Origin: Nitrospirota bacterium
GTDB lineage: Bacteria > UBA2233
NCBI GenBank assembly: GCA_011620345.1
Contig: WOZJ01000016.1
Span: 1-23,330 of the forward strand
Length of the DNA stretch: 23,330 nt
Reading direction: 5' to 3'
Part shown: piece by piece, positions 7,182 to 17,551 of the stretch
Layout of the letters: each line of letters opens with the position of its first letter
Numbering within the stretch: position 1 is the stretch's first letter
Notes under the pieces: model-generated
Told to the model about the DNA's origin: nothing
Databases searched by the model: none
Seen by the model: the letters and a program-made list of their open reading frames with translations, nothing else
Program-made: the position numbers and the translations under genes

Positions 7182-8113
7182 AGCCCGTACCCCATTTTTT
7201 AGATATCGCCCCACTGCGTCTTGAGCTCCTCGAGCGGTTGATCGAGAGGGGCTTTTTTTTTAAGCGCATTGCAAGAGAGGCTCCAGAGCGGCTCAAAAGC
7301 CCCCTTTGCATGGAAAAAAGGCTTGTTTTGCTGTTCTTCGAGCCTTCTACCAGGACACGGACCTCGTTTTCGCTCGCGGCCAAACAGTTGGGGTTCGACC
7401 TCCAACCGTTGGAACCCGGCTCAATGAGCCTCGTAAAAGGCGAGAAGTTGGTCGAGAACTTTTTAAACCTAGGAAAGTTGGGGTTCGACGTGGCCGTCGT
7501 TAGGCATCCCAGCTCGGGCGCCCTCCACTTTTTGAGCCGTCATATCGGGGTGAGCCTAGTCAACGCGGGTGATGGCTGTCATGCCCACCCAAGCCAGGCG
7601 CTTCTGGACCTGATGACGATCAAGGAAAGGTTTGGAGAGCTCAAGGGACTCCGCGTGGGCATCGTGGGAGACGTGGCAAAGAGCAGGGTGGCGCGCTCGG
7701 ATATACACGCCCTAAAGAAGTTCGGGGCAACCGTTTCTTTGATCGGCCCGCCGCACTTCGTACCCGATACCTTGGAAGGACCGGGCGTCAAGGTGAGCCA
7801 TGACTTGGACGGCCTGCTTAAAGGCCTCGATGTCCTTGTGATGCTCCGCATCCAGACAGAACGGGCCGCCTACGACCCTCTACTTAGCCTTTCTTGGTAT
7901 CGGGAAGCCTACGCGATCACGCTCGATAGGTTTTCTAGCCTTCCTGGCCATGCGATCGTCCTGCATCCAGGACCGGTATCGTTAGGCATTGAGATGGACG
8001 AGGAGGTCTTAAAGCTCGATCGTTGCCTTTCCTACACGCAGGTTGAGAACGGGGTTTTTGCCAGGATGGCGGTTCTTGAATGGGCTATGGAAGGAAGAGG
8101 ACGGTGCTGTTGA
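7178..8113 (+). CDS. pyrB: Aspartate carbamoyltransferase, catalytic subunit
   Basis: PyrB transfers carbamoyl from carbamoyl phosphate to aspartate, the first committed step of pyrimidine synthesis. At 311 residues it is of normal length for a catalytic chain. It shows the carbamoyl-phosphate loop FFEPSTRTRTSF (53-64), a Ser/Lys loop LVKGEKL (85-91), HPSQALLDLMTI (137-148), and HPGPVSLGIEM (263-273) in place of the more common HPGPINRG. It begins with GTG, whose bases overlap the stop of the GDPD-like gene, with a purine-rich ribosome site in that gene's end. No pyrI regulatory chain is visible. The CarA/CarB products encoded just downstream supply its substrate. Confidence 0.96.
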   Translation: MKPVPHFLDIAPLRLELLERLIERGFFFKRIAREAPERLKSPLCMEKRLVLLFFEPSTRTRTSFSLAAKQLGFDLQPLEPGSMSLVKGEKLVENFLNLGKLGFDVAVVRHPSSGALHFLSRHIGVSLVNAGDGCHAHPSQALLDLMTIKERFGELKGLRVGIVGDVAKSRVARSDIHALKKFGATVSLIGPPHFVPDTLEGPGVKVSHDLDGLLKGLDVLVMLRIQTERAAYDPLLSLSWYREAYAITLDRFSSLPGHAIVLHPGPVSLGIEMDEEVLKLDRCLSYTQVENGVFARMAVLEWAMEGRGRCC

Positions 8114-9402
8114 TTCGAAACGGCTACCTTATCGACCCGGAGGGAGGACACACGGGCCCCGGCCAGCTACTCATGGCCAAGGACAGGGTTGTCGCCGTCT
8201 TGGGGCCGAACGAGCCGGTGAATGCAGGGATGCTTGAACGGACGCTCGATGCCAAGGGGTGCCTTGTAACGCCCGCATTCCTCGATTTGCACGCCCATTT
8301 AAGGGAGCCTGGGTTCGAGCACAAAGAAGACATTGCTTCAGGCCTGAAATCAGCCGTTGCGGGCGGGTTCGGGTATGTCTGTGCCATGCCGAATACCTCT
8401 CCCGTGAACGACAACCCGATCGTGACCCACTATTTGTTGCAGAAGGCCAAGGCCTTGGGTTTGAGCGAGCTTCTCCCCGTTGGTGCGGCAACGCTTTCTC
8501 AAAAGGGCGAAAGGCTAACCGATTTCCACGCCCTTCTGAAGGCCGGCTGCGTGGGCTTCTCGGATGACGGCCGGTCGATCGACGACCCCTTGGTTTTTCA
8601 AGACGCCCTCATTTACACGGGCCAGCTCGATACGGTACTGTTCGAACACGCGGAATCGAAACGTTTGGGCGGGTATCGGGGGATTCATGCGGGCATCGTC
8701 GCCGCATCCCTGGGCCTCGAGGGCTCTAGTGCTCTTTCTGAAACGGCGGTGGTAGCCAGGGACGTGGAAATCCTAAGGCATGCCAAAGGCAGGCTCCACC
8801 TAACCCACATCTCCGCCAAGGGCTCGCTTTCTTACGTTCGTACTGCCAAGGAAGAGGGGCTTGGGCTCAGCGTTGACGTGACCCCGCACCATTTGCTGCT
8901 CACCGAAGAGGCGCTGGCGGGTTTCAACACGACTCCCAAGGTGAACCCGCCTCTACGCATGGAGGAGGACCGGCTTGCCCTCCTCCATGCTCTAAAGGAA
9001 GGGCTGATCGATGCGATTGCCACCGATCATGCCCCGCATACGCAAAGAGAGAAGGACACGTATTTTGAGGATGCCCCGCCCGGCGTGATCGGGTTTGAAA
9101 GCGCGTTCCCGGCCCTTTATGGCCTCGTGGAAAAAGGAGAGCTTGGGCTCGAAAAGCTCGTTTCTTTGCTGAGCATAGGCCCTGCGGGGGTGTTCGGGAT
9201 TAAGGGCATTGGGCTGAAGCAGGGCTCCCTCCCGAACCTAGGGGTATGGCGGGTGCTCAAAGAACCCTCGCCCCTTCCTCCTGCGCGCTATTCAAAAGGG
9301 AAAAACTGCCCGTTTGTGGGGGTCGAAACGAAAATCAAGCTTCAGGCGTTTATAGCCGACGGGAGGGTGGTCTACGAGCATGAAAGGGGTTTTGGCGCTT
9401 AA
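8104..9402 (+). CDS. pyrC: Dihydroorotase (class I)
   Basis: PyrC cyclises carbamoyl aspartate to dihydroorotate. The 432-residue amidohydrolase has the metal motif DLHAHLREPG (H63, H65), MPNTSPVND (95-103), FSDDGRSI (152-159, including the Asp that replaces the carboxylated Lys in this class), HIS (235-237), DVTPHHL (258-264) and ATDHAPH (306-312, Asp308). These look intact, so it is predicted active. GTG at 8104 is chosen as start because GGAAGAGG precedes it and the protein opens with the usual LLIRNGYLIDP; an ATG at 8080 would add eight atypical residues. It overlaps the pyrB end by 10 bases and carA by 23 bases, which implies translational coupling. Confidence 0.95.
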   Translation: MLLIRNGYLIDPEGGHTGPGQLLMAKDRVVAVLGPNEPVNAGMLERTLDAKGCLVTPAFLDLHAHLREPGFEHKEDIASGLKSAVAGGFGYVCAMPNTSPVNDNPIVTHYLLQKAKALGLSELLPVGAATLSQKGERLTDFHALLKAGCVGFSDDGRSIDDPLVFQDALIYTGQLDTVLFEHAESKRLGGYRGIHAGIVAASLGLEGSSALSETAVVARDVEILRHAKGRLHLTHISAKGSLSYVRTAKEEGLGLSVDVTPHHLLLTEEALAGFNTTPKVNPPLRMEEDRLALLHALKEGLIDAIATDHAPHTQREKDTYFEDAPPGVIGFESAFPALYGLVEKGELGLEKLVSLLSIGPAGVFGIKGIGLKQGSLPNLGVWRVLKEPSPLPPARYSKGKNCPFVGVETKIKLQAFIADGRVVYEHERGFGA

Positions 9403-10483
9403 ATCCGGGTTTTGGGTGACGGGAGAGCTCTTTGGCACGGCCGAAGAGTCCGTGGGCGAGGTGGTGTTCAACACGGCGCATGCGGGCTACCCCCAAGTCA
9501 TAACGGATCCGTCCTACTTGGGTCAGATTGTCACGTTCACATACCCGATGATCGGGAACTACGGCGTGCAGGCCGACGAGCTCGAATCGCCGAAGGTCCA
9601 CGCCTCCGGCGTCGTCGTAAGGCAGCTTTTTCGACCCTCATTCCATCCCAAAGCATCCTCGACGTTCGCCGAGTTTCTCGAAGAGCAAGGGGTTCCCGTG
9701 CTCTCTGGAGTCGACACCCGGATGCTTACAAGGCACTTGAGGGAGTATGGCTCGCTCATGGGCATCTTGGCCCCCTTTGAGCGAGAAGAAGACGTCGCAG
9801 GGGTTGTGGAGCGTGCCCGCGTTCTTGAGGGGCTCGAGGGCAAAGACCTGGTCAAGCAGGTACTCGTGGGCTCAAAAGAAGAAGTGTTCCACGCACAAAG
9901 CCGCCAAGACAAGGGTGAGGCAAGCCGCGGGCTTGTCCTTCTTTGCGATCTGGGGGCCAAGCACGGGATCGTCCGCGACTGGCTGTCTTTGGGGTTCGAC
10001 GTGCTGGCTTACCCTGGAGTGCCAGACTGGGACGTTGTGCGTGTCCATGCGCCTACGCTTGTTTGCCTATCGAACGGCCCAGGAGACCCGGCAGCGCTCA
10101 CGGGGGAGATCGAAAGGATCCGGTCTTTTTTGGGGAAAGTCCCCGTGTTCGGGATCTGTATGGGCCACCAGTTGCTCGCGCTCGCGCTAGGCGGCCGTAC
10201 TCAAAAGCTTAAATTCGGCCATCACGGCGTCAACCACCCCGTTGTAGAGCTTGAAACGCGCCGCGTGGTGATTACCTCGCAAAACCACTGCTACACGATT
10301 GTTCCAGAATCGCTCCCCAAGCACGTGCGTGTGACCCATAAAAGCCTCTACGACGGGACGATCGAGGGGATGGAGGTCTTAGATATGAGCCTTCAATCCG
10401 TTCAGTTCCACCCCGAGGCCAGCCCGGGTCCTCTCGACCCAAAATTCCTATACCGACGCTTCTTAGGGGCCATCCATGCCTAG
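9380..10483 (+). CDS. carA: Carbamoyl-phosphate synthase small subunit (glutamine amidotransferase)
   Basis: CarA hydrolyses glutamine and channels ammonia to CarB. The 367-residue protein has the N-terminal CPSase small-chain domain ([17 protein letters not shown], 30-46; [12 protein letters not shown], 110-121) and a C-terminal class I glutaminase with SNGPGDP (231-237), the nucleophile Cys260 in FGICMGHQ, and the His344/Glu346 pair in QFHPEASPG. The catalytic triad is therefore complete. It starts inside the end of pyrC and its last 8 bases overlap carB. Placement beside pyrB and pyrC suggests regulation with pyrimidine genes, although carbamoyl phosphate also feeds arginine synthesis. Confidence 0.97.
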   Translation: MKGVLALKSGFWVTGELFGTAEESVGEVVFNTAHAGYPQVITDPSYLGQIVTFTYPMIGNYGVQADELESPKVHASGVVVRQLFRPSFHPKASSTFAEFLEEQGVPVLSGVDTRMLTRHLREYGSLMGILAPFEREEDVAGVVERARVLEGLEGKDLVKQVLVGSKEEVFHAQSRQDKGEASRGLVLLCDLGAKHGIVRDWLSLGFDVLAYPGVPDWDVVRVHAPTLVCLSNGPGDPAALTGEIERIRSFLGKVPVFGICMGHQLLALALGGRTQKLKFGHHGVNHPVVELETRRVVITSQNHCYTIVPESLPKHVRVTHKSLYDGTIEGMEVLDMSLQSVQFHPEASPGPLDPKFLYRRFLGAIHA

Positions 10484-13400
10484 AGATACATCCATCCAAA
10501 GCGTGCTCGTTCTTGGCTCCGGCCCCATAGTGATCGGCCAGGCGGCCGAGTTTGACTATTCGGGGACGCAAGCGCTAAGGGCTCTGCGCGAAGAAGGAAT
10601 CCGCACCATCCTCGTGAACTCGAACCCGGCGACGATCATGACCGACCCCGAGCTGGCCGACAAGACCTACATCGAGCCCCTCCTTCCCCAAATCGTCGCG
10701 TGCGTGATCGAAAAAGAGCGCCCGGACGCCCTCCTTCCGACTGTAGGCGGTCAGGTTGGCCTAAACCTCGCCATTGCGCTCGAAGAGGCGGGAGTGCTAT
10801 CGCGCTTTGGCGTCCGACTGATCGGGGCTCAGATAGGAAGCATCAAGAAGGCCGAGGACAGGGAGGCTTTCAAGCGCGCCATGGAACGTATCGGGCTAAA
10901 GGTCCCTCAAAGCCAAAAGGTCGGGACTGTTCAGGAGGCCAAGAAGACGCTCGAGCGAATCGGCCTTCCTGCCATCATCCGTCCCTCGTTCACGCTCGGC
11001 GGTTCCGGCGGTTCGATCGCGTACAACCTCGCTGAGTTCGAGCAGCTAGTTTTGCTTGGCCTTCAGGCCTCCCCTGTGCACGAGGTGTTGATCGAGCGCT
11101 ACCTCTTGGGCTGGAAGGAGTTTGAGCTCGAGGTCATGCGCGACAAGGCGGACAACGTCGTCGTCGTCTGTTCGATCGAAAACTTTGACCCTATGGGAAT
11201 CCACACGGGCGACTCGATCACGGTTGCCCCCATCCAAACGCTCACAGACAGGGAATACCAGGTTCTAAGGGACGCCGCCAAAGCGGTGATCCGGGAGATC
11301 GGCGTCGATACGGGAGGCTCGAACATCCAGTTTGCGATGGACCCGGGACATGAAGAGGTCATGGTGATCGAGATGAACCCTAGGGTCTCCAGGAGCTCCG
11401 CGCTGGCCTCCAAGGCTACAGGGTTCCCTATCGCCAAGATCGCCGCGAAGCTGGCCATAGGCTACACGCTAGACGAGATCCAAAACGACATCACCAAGGT
11501 GACGCCCGCCTCGTTCGAGCCCGCGATCGATTACGTCGTCGTGAAGATCCCGAGGTTTAACTTCGAGAAGTTCCCCGAGGCCGCTCCCTACCTCTCGCCC
11601 CAGATGAAGTCCGTGGGCGAGGCGATGGCGATCGGCCGGACGTTCCAAGAGGCGCTCCAAAAGGCCCTACGCTCGCTCGAGCTCGATTCCTACGGGTTCG
11701 ATTTGGTATCTAGGCTCTCTGGGCTGACTCCTGCCGAAAAAGAGCTTGAAATCATCCGCAGCCTCAAAGATGCATCCTGGGACAGGGTATGGATGATCGC
11801 CGAGGCGTTCCGTACCGGGCTTACCCTCGATTACGTCTACGGGTTGACCAAGATCGACAAGTGGTTTCTAAGCCAGATTCAGGACCTCGTCCAGTTTGAG
11901 GCCGAGCTCGAGTCGATCCACGACTTCCATGGGCTTCCCAAAGAAAGGCGCTACGAGATTCTTTCCAAATCCAAGCAGGCCGGGTTTTCGGACAACAGGC
12001 TTGCCCATCTGCTCCATAGCGACCCAAGCGGTATCGAGCGGCTTCGGGAGCAAGCCGGCATCGTCCCCGTTTATAAGGCCGTGGATACCTGCGCGGCCGA
12101 GTTCGAGGCGAAGACCCCGTACTTTTATTCGTGCTACCAAACCGAAGACGAGGTGCCGAAGTCGTCGACACCGGGCGTGGCGATCCTAGGGAGCGGCCCG
12201 AACCGGATCGGCCAGGGGATCGAGTTCGATTATTCGTGCGTGCACGGCGTGATGGCACTGAGAAGCTTGGGCATTCGTGCCGTGATGGTCAACTGCAACC
12301 CGGAAACGGTGAGCACCGACTACGACACCGTCGACAGGCTTTACTTCGAGCCGCTGTCTTTCGAGGACGTCCGGCATGTGCTGCTTGCCGAGCCGCTTCA
12401 GGGGGCCATTGTCCAGTTCGGCGGCCAGACGCCCCTGAAGCTCGCCATGGCGCTCGAAGCCTCCGGGTTTCGGCTGCTTGGCACCGATCCGGAGCATATC
12501 GATGCGGCCGAGGACAGGGAGAAGTTTAACGTCCTACTTCACGAGATAGGGCTCAAAACGCCGCGCAACGGGGTGGCCAGGAGTGTCGAGCGAGCGCTTG
12601 CCGTGGCCGAGGAGATCGGCTATCCCGTGCTTGTGCGCCCCTCCTATGTCTTAGGAGGCCGAGCGATGGAGGTCATCTACGAGGCTTCCAGCCTGCTTGG
12701 GTACTTGAATAGGAATACCAAGGTTAGCTTTGAGCACCCTTTGCTGATAGAGTCTTTCTTGGAGGACGCCATCGAGCTTGACGTCGACGCCGTGAGCGAC
12801 GGTAAGCACGTGTTCGTTCCCGCCATCATGCAGCACGTCGAGCTGGCTGGCATCCACTCGGGCGACAGCGCCTGCTCGATCCCGCCTTACGACCTTCCCG
12901 AAACGCTCGTTCAAGGCGTCTTGAAGGCGACCAAGGAGCTCGCCAGGAGGCTAGAAATCAAGGGGCTGTTAAACGTCCAATACGCCATACAGAATGGGGA
13001 AATTTATTGCTTGGAAGCCAACCCGAGGGCTTCACGCACCGTGCCGTTCGTAAGCAAGGCTTCCGGCGTGCCGCTCGCCAAGCTGGCCACGCGCGTCATT
13101 ATGGGCCAGAATTTAGATGCGCCCCAAGATTTGATCGCGCACAAAAAAGGGCTGTACTTCGTCAAGGAGGCCGTCTTCCCCTTCCTTAAGTTCCAGGAGG
13201 TGGACGCAATCCTTGGGCCAGAGATGAAATCGACGGGCGAGGTCATGGGCGTGGGGAGGAGCTTTTCTGAGGCCTACCTGAAGGCCCAATGGGCCGCAGG
13301 GTCGATCCTGCCCAAATCGGGCAAGGTGTTCTTGAGCGTGCGGGACGCGGACAAGCCAAGAATTGTGCCCGTCGCCAAAGGGCTCTTGGCGCTCGGGTTT

Positions 13401-13712
13401 GAGCTCATCGCCACGCGCGGGACGAAGGCTGTCCTGCAGGACCACGGCATCGAAGCTGCACAGGTCAACAAGGTTCACGAAGGGCGCCCCCACATCGTCG
13501 ATTTGCTCAAAGACGGACAGATCGGGGTTGTGATCAACACGCCCGAAGGCTCCGGGCCTGTCCTGGATTCCTTCGACATCAGGCGTGCCTGCTTGGTCTA
13601 CAACGTGCCCTACATGACGACGATCGCGGGCGCAAGGGCTGCGCTCGTTGCCTTGGAGGGCATGCATGATAAAATAGAAGTTCTTGCGCTCCAAGATTTT
13701 CATAACGCTTAG
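10476..13712 (+). CDS. carB: Carbamoyl-phosphate synthase large subunit
   Basis: CarB makes carbamoyl phosphate from bicarbonate, ammonia and two ATP. The 1078-residue length matches the family. The two homologous halves are clear: the first opens with [18 protein letters not shown] and SNPATIMTD, the second (around residue 568) with [18 protein letters not shown] and [15 protein letters not shown]-grasp signatures include [11 protein letters not shown] and [13 protein letters not shown], with [12 protein letters not shown] and [11 protein letters not shown]. The C-terminal MGS-like allosteric domain (about residue 945 to the end) contains [11 protein letters not shown] and TRGTKAVL. Nothing is truncated. 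The next gene follows after 17 bases, with a likely internal promoter in the last 70 bases of carB. Confidence 0.98.
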   Translation: MPRDTSIQSVLVLGSGPIVIGQAAEFDYSGTQALRALREEGIRTILVNSNPATIMTDPELADKTYIEPLLPQIVACVIEKERPDALLPTVGGQVGLNLAIALEEAGVLSRFGVRLIGAQIGSIKKAEDREAFKRAMERIGLKVPQSQKVGTVQEAKKTLERIGLPAIIRPSFTLGGSGGSIAYNLAEFEQLVLLGLQASPVHEVLIERYLLGWKEFELEVMRDKADNVVVVCSIENFDPMGIHTGDSITVAPIQTLTDREYQVLRDAAKAVIREIGVDTGGSNIQFAMDPGHEEVMVIEMNPRVSRSSALASKATGFPIAKIAAKLAIGYTLDEIQNDITKVTPASFEPAIDYVVVKIPRFNFEKFPEAAPYLSPQMKSVGEAMAIGRTFQEALQKALRSLELDSYGFDLVSRLSGLTPAEKELEIIRSLKDASWDRVWMIAEAFRTGLTLDYVYGLTKIDKWFLSQIQDLVQFEAELESIHDFHGLPKERRYEILSKSKQAGFSDNRLAHLLHSDPSGIERLREQAGIVPVYKAVDTCAAEFEAKTPYFYSCYQTEDEVPKSSTPGVAILGSGPNRIGQGIEFDYSCVHGVMALRSLGIRAVMVNCNPETVSTDYDTVDRLYFEPLSFEDVRHVLLAEPLQGAIVQFGGQTPLKLAMALEASGFRLLGTDPEHIDAAEDREKFNVLLHEIGLKTPRNGVARSVERALAVAEEIGYPVLVRPSYVLGGRAMEVIYEASSLLGYLNRNTKVSFEHPLLIESFLEDAIELDVDAVSDGKHVFVPAIMQHVELAGIHSGDSACSIPPYDLPETLVQGVLKATKELARRLEIKGLLNVQYAIQNGEIYCLEANPRASRTVPFVSKASGVPLAKLATRVIMGQNLDAPQDLIAHKKGLYFVKEAVFPFLKFQEVDAILGPEMKSTGEVMGVGRSFSEAYLKAQWAAGSILPKSGKVFLSVRDADKPRIVPVAKGLLALGFELIATRGTKAVLQDHGIEAAQVNKVHEGRPHIVDLLKDGQIGVVINTPEGSGPVLDSFDIRRACLVYNVPYMTTIAGARAALVALEGMHDKIEVLALQDFHNA
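13648..13675 (+). promoter_or_regulatory. Possible internal promoter in the 3' end of carB
   Basis: TTGCCT (13648-13653, 4/6 of the -35 consensus) is followed after 16 bases by TAAAAT (13670-13675, 5/6), and a TG one base upstream of the -10 (13667-13668) makes it an extended -10. It would start a transcript just before the DUF1858 gene and alaC, giving the threonine section its own control. Sequence match only. Confidence 0.35.
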
Positions 13713-13729
13713 CCAGGGGTCCTAATTCC

Positions 13730-13945
13730 ATGGAGATTCAATCGACCGAGCCAATCCTTAGCGACGACATGACGATTGGCTATATCTTGAAGACTTACCC
13801 TGCTTCCAGGGCTGTCTTTGAACGCCACGGGGTTCGGTGCAAGTCTTGCAAAGGGGCGGTCTCTGAGCCTTTGCGGAACATGGCGGCAAACTACGGAATA
13901 GATTTGAACGCATTCTTGAACGAGCTTCGCGAGGTCGTTTCATGA
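13730..13945 (+). CDS. DUF1858 small redox-disulfide protein
   Basis: This 71-residue protein matches the DUF1858 family, also described as the hybrid-cluster-protein-associated redox-disulfide domain. Visible are the opening DDMTIGYILKTYPASRAVFERHGVRC, split here as DDMTIGYILK and FERHGVRC, a CxxC pair (Cys37 and Cys40 in RCKSCKG), and the closing helix with NYGIDLNAFLNEL. It is cytoplasmic, with no signal or membrane segment. Members are typically small alpha proteins whose cysteines may form a redox switch or bind metal; the partner is unknown. Its TGA overlaps the alaC ATG (ATGA), so its translation is tied to that aminotransferase. It lies 17 bases after carB. Confidence 0.85.
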   Translation: MEIQSTEPILSDDMTIGYILKTYPASRAVFERHGVRCKSCKGAVSEPLRNMAANYGIDLNAFLNELREVVS

Positions 13946-15150
13946 GCACCCAAGAGGTCTTTCCCAAACTCAAGACGCTTCCCCCGTACGTCTTCTCTGT
14001 CGTCGACGCGCTCAAGATGGAAGCGAGAAGAAAAGGGGAAGACATCATCGATTTGGGGATGGGGAACCCGGACTTGAAAACCCCGGAGCCCGTCGTTAAA
14101 AAGCTTATCGAGGTCGTCAAAGACCCGAAAACCCACCGCTACTCGGCATCCAGGGGGATCAAGCGGCTTAGGGAGAATATTGCAGCGTTTTACGAAAGGC
14201 GCTTTGGGGTTTCGCTCGACCCGGACACCCAAGTATGCGTGACGATCGGCGTGAAGGAGGGGCTTTCGCACCTGATGCTGGTCGTGACCTCGGAGGGCGG
14301 CTGTGTATTCGTCCCGGCGCCGAGCTACCCGATCCATGCCTACTCCGTCATCATTGCGGGTGGAAGGCTTGTGCACGTTCCGATGCTTCCGGAAGACGAA
14401 TTTCTAGGCCAGCTGGACAAGGCACTTTCAAAAGACCGGGCCACGTACAAGATCGTTCTTTTGAGCTTTCCGCACAACCCTACGACCGTTTGTCAGGACA
14501 GGACCTTTTTTGAGCGAGTGACACAACTCGCCAGGGATCACAGGGCCTGGGTCGTACACGACTTCGCCTACGCCGACCTATGCTTCGAGGACTACAAGGC
14601 GCCCAGCTTGCTTCAAATCCCCGGCAGCATGGACGTGGGGCTCGAGTTTTTCTCGTTTTCCAAGAGCTTTAGCATGGCCGGATGGCGGCTTGGGTTCGCA
14701 GTAGGAAACCCGACGCTCATCCGGGCGCTTACTCGGATCAAGAGCTACCTCGATTACGGGGTATTTACCCCAATCCAGGTGGCCGGTATTACGGCGCTAA
14801 ACCTAGAAAATCATTATGTTCAGGACATCGTGGAGACCTACAAAAGGCGGCGTGATGTGCTGGTCGACGGGCTAAACCGGATTGGCTGGGAGGTTCAAAA
14901 GCCCAAGGCAACGATGTTTCTCTGGGCAAAGGTTCCCGAGCCTTTTGACAAGCTTGGCTCGCTTCGGTTTGCCGAGTTTCTCGTTAAAGAGGCCAAGGTG
15001 GCGGTTTCCCCTGGGATAGGGTTTGGAGAGCTGGGCGAAGGCTACGTCCGCATGGCGCTTGTTGAAAATGAGCATCGGATCAGGCAGGCGCTAAGGGGGA
15101 TCAAGAAGGCGCTTGCCAGCCCCACGATGCTCGATGTAAGGGTTGGCTGA
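13942..15150 (+). CDS. alaC: Class I/II aminotransferase, AlaC type
   Basis: This 402-residue PLP enzyme closely resembles E. coli AlaC (YfdZ), a glutamate-pyruvate transaminase. Shared landmarks from memory are LPPYVFSVVDALKMEARRKG, DLGMGNPD (38-44), THRYSASRGI, TIGVKEGLSHLML, PAPSYPIHAYSVIIAGG, SFPHNPT, VVHDFAYADL (204-213), and the PLP lysine Lys241 in FSFSKSFSMAGWRLGF. Its length is normal. It starts at an ATGA overlap with the DUF1858 gene and lies 5 bases before hom, so it belongs to the threonine section. A role as an aspartate or other transaminase feeding that pathway cannot be excluded; motif similarity favours alanine formation. Confidence 0.88.
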   Translation: MSTQEVFPKLKTLPPYVFSVVDALKMEARRKGEDIIDLGMGNPDLKTPEPVVKKLIEVVKDPKTHRYSASRGIKRLRENIAAFYERRFGVSLDPDTQVCVTIGVKEGLSHLMLVVTSEGGCVFVPAPSYPIHAYSVIIAGGRLVHVPMLPEDEFLGQLDKALSKDRATYKIVLLSFPHNPTTVCQDRTFFERVTQLARDHRAWVVHDFAYADLCFEDYKAPSLLQIPGSMDVGLEFFSFSKSFSMAGWRLGFAVGNPTLIRALTRIKSYLDYGVFTPIQVAGITALNLENHYVQDIVETYKRRRDVLVDGLNRIGWEVQKPKATMFLWAKVPEPFDKLGSLRFAEFLVKEAKVAVSPGIGFGELGEGYVRMALVENEHRIRQALRGIKKALASPTMLDVRVG

Positions 15151-15155
15151 TCGAT

Positions 15156-16481
15156 ATGGGGCACGAACGCGGCCGCGTCGCGCTCGGAATTGCCGGCGTG
15201 GGAACCGTTGGCAGGGGGGTATTGGAGCTTTTGCTGGCCCAAAAAGAGGCGCTGTCTAAAAAGGCGGGCGTGGCCCTCGAGGTCGTTCGTGTTGTAGACA
15301 GGGATGCCGAGGAGAAGCTAGCAGGGTTGTCCAACTTAGGCGGCCTGGATGTTTCCCATAATCTAGAAGACCTCTTGAAGCCCGATGTCGACATCGTCAT
15401 CGAGCTCGTCGGCGGGACTCAAGCCGCCAAGGATCTCATTTTCGGGGCGCTAGAGAAGAAAAAGAGCGTTGTGACGGCCAACAAGGCGCTCCTTTCTTCC
15501 TTGGGCAGGCAGATCTTTGAGTTGGCCCAAAAGCAGGGTGTGGGGCTTGGGCTTGAAGCGTCCGTCGGAGGAGGAATCCCTTTGATCGAGGTGATCAGGA
15601 ACAACCTTGTCGCAAACCGGCTTGACGGGCTCTACGGGATTTTGAACGGGACGTCCAATTTTATCCTCGAGGCCATGACACAAAAACGGATCCCGTTCGA
15701 GCAAGCACTGGCCGAAGCCAGGGCGAAAGGCTATGCCGAGGCAGACCCGACGCTCGACATCTCGGGCAAAGATACGGCCCATAAGCTCTGCGTCCTTCTT
15801 GGCGTTGCGTTAGATTTTTGGCCGGGGTTGGAGGCGGTTTATACCGAAGGGATCGAACGAGTTGCAGAGCTAGATATCGCGTACGGAGCCGATTTGGGGA
15901 TGGCGATCAAGCTTTTGGCCATCGTCAAACGGGTCGGACGGTCGATCGAGTGCCGAGTCCACCCCGTAATGGTGCCCGAGCGGCACCTGCTGGCGCACGT
16001 AAACGGCGCGTTCAACGCGCTGTATCTCGATTTGAGCTGTACGGGCCCTCTTTTGTTCTTCGGGCAGGGGGCGGGCCGTTACCCTACAGCCTCTGCCGTT
16101 GTAGGTGATACAGTAACGATTGCCGGCGGGTTGGCAAGGGGAGTTTGCACCCTAAGGCCACCAGGGTCGCTCGATGGGGAGGCGTCATTGACTCCCGTAC
16201 CGATGGAAGAAATCGAGACGGAGTATTATCTGCGGTACATGGTTTCGGACGTGCCCGGTATGGTGGGCAAGATCGCCACGGCGCTCGGCAATCACGAGGT
16301 GAGCATTTCGCAGGTCATCCAAAAAGAGCGCAACGAAGGGGGAGAAAGGGTGCCCGTCATCCTGCTTACGCATAAAACGAAAGAGCGTTGTCTCAAGGCT
16401 GCGCTTAAAGAGATCTATTCGCTTGGGAGCGTTCTTGACGAGCCCCCCCAGGTGATTCGGATAGAGAGGTTCGTATCATGA
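15156..16481 (+). CDS. hom: Homoserine dehydrogenase with ACT domain
   Basis: Hom reduces aspartate semialdehyde to homoserine at the branch to threonine and methionine. The 441-residue protein has an N-terminal NAD(P) fold ([11 protein letters not shown], 11-21; TANKALLS, 107-114), the catalytic domain with [10 protein letters not shown] (162-171) and [15 protein letters not shown] (197-211; active-site Lys210), and a C-terminal ACT domain (about 352-420; [19 protein letters not shown]) that usually gives threonine feedback control. It is a monofunctional enzyme with no aspartokinase domain. It starts with ATG 5 bases after alaC and overlaps thrC by 4 bases (ATGA). Confidence 0.97.
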   Translation: MGHERGRVALGIAGVGTVGRGVLELLLAQKEALSKKAGVALEVVRVVDRDAEEKLAGLSNLGGLDVSHNLEDLLKPDVDIVIELVGGTQAAKDLIFGALEKKKSVVTANKALLSSLGRQIFELAQKQGVGLGLEASVGGGIPLIEVIRNNLVANRLDGLYGILNGTSNFILEAMTQKRIPFEQALAEARAKGYAEADPTLDISGKDTAHKLCVLLGVALDFWPGLEAVYTEGIERVAELDIAYGADLGMAIKLLAIVKRVGRSIECRVHPVMVPERHLLAHVNGAFNALYLDLSCTGPLLFFGQGAGRYPTASAVVGDTVTIAGGLARGVCTLRPPGSLDGEASLTPVPMEEIETEYYLRYMVSDVPGMVGKIATALGNHEVSISQVIQKERNEGGERVPVILLTHKTKERCLKAALKEIYSLGSVLDEPPQVIRIERFVS

Positions 16482-17551
16482 CTCAAACCTGGCCGGGCGT
16501 ATACAGGGCGTACCGCGACTGGCTTCCGAAGATCGAAGAAGAGGCCATCGTTACGCTCTTGGAGGGCAACACTCCGCTCATCCCGCTTAGGCGGCTGCCC
16601 AAGCTCTGGGGTTTTGGAGAAACGCGCGTGTCTGTAAAATACGAAGGGCTTAACCCGACCGGGTCGTTCAAGGATCGGGGGATGTGCGTGGCCGTATCCA
16701 GGGCGTTGGCCACAGGGGCGAAAGCGCTCATCTGCGCATCCACTGGCAACACCTCGGCGTCCGCCGCCGCTTACGGGGCGAGGGCCGGGGTACCGTGCCA
16801 TGTGCTCATTCCAAAAGGGAAGATCGCCATGGGCAAGCTAGCCCAAGCGCTCGTCCACGGTGCAAACGTTATCCAGATCGAGGGAAACTTTGACGAGGCG
16901 CTTTGCTTTGTCCGTGAGCTTGGAGAGCGCGCCCCGCTCACGATCGTCAACTCGATCAATCCGGACCGCATCGAGGGCCAGAAAACCGCAGCCCTCGAAA
17001 TTATAGGATCGCTCGGGGGTGTGCCCGACATCCATTGTCTGCCGGTGGGCAACGCCGGCAACATCACCGCCTACTGGATGGGCTACAAGGCCTACGCCTC
17101 AAGGCATGGCCTCGATAAAATGCCAAGAATGCTCGGGTTTCAGGCGGAAGGCGCCGCTCCGATCGTGCTCGGCAAAAAAGTCGACAACCCAGAGACAATC
17201 GCCACGGCCATTCGCATCGGGAACCCGGCTTCATGGCAAGGCGCGCTTCAAGCGGCAAAAGAATCCAACGGTGCGATCCGGGCGGTGAGTGACGAGGAGA
17301 TCCTCGAGGCCTACCGTGCGCTCGCCTCGAACGAAGGGATCTTCTGCGAGCCCGCTTCGGCCGCGAGCCTGGCAGGCCTTAAAAAAGCGATTGCCGAAGG
17401 CCTTATTCCCGAGGGCAGCGAGGTCGTGTGCACGCTCACCGGCCACGGGCTAAAAGACCCGGATATCGTGGTGAAGAGCTTTGAGGGGCGCTTTGTCACG
17501 TTGAAGACCTTCAAGGAAGTGGAGAGCGTGCTGTTGGGGGCCGGGGCATGA
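16478..17551 (+). CDS. thrC: Threonine synthase
   Basis: ThrC converts O-phosphohomoserine to threonine with PLP. The 357-residue length fits the short bacterial class. Visible are [11 protein letters not shown] (27-37), the PLP lysine motif [16 protein letters not shown] (Lys65), the phosphate/PLP contact [28 protein letters not shown], the PLP-phosphate glycine loop [13 protein letters not shown], and [14 protein letters not shown]. The pocket appears complete. It overlaps hom upstream and the apgM homologue downstream by ATGA junctions. Its substrate requires a homoserine kinase, for which the following gene is the only candidate in the window. Confidence 0.97.
   Translation: MTQTWPGVYRAYRDWLPKIEEEAIVTLLEGNTPLIPLRRLPKLWGFGETRVSVKYEGLNPTGSFKDRGMCVAVSRALATGAKALICASTGNTSASAAAYGARAGVPCHVLIPKGKIAMGKLAQALVHGANVIQIEGNFDEALCFVRELGERAPLTIVNSINPDRIEGQKTAALEIIGSLGGVPDIHCLPVGNAGNITAYWMGYKAYASRHGLDKMPRMLGFQAEGAAPIVLGKKVDNPETIATAIRIGNPASWQGALQAAKESNGAIRAVSDEEILEAYRALASNEGIFCEPASAASLAGLKKAIAEGLIPEGSEVVCTLTGHGLKDPDIVVKSFEGRFVTLKTFKEVESVLLGAGA

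Noticed and set aside
8080-8103. ATG at 8080 as the pyrC start
   Set aside because: It would add eight atypical residues deep inside pyrB; GTG at 8104 has a better ribosome site and a family-like N-terminus.
13113-13703. 196-codon open frame antisense to the end of carB
   Set aside because: It mirrors the conserved MGS-like domain of carB and shows no motif of its own.
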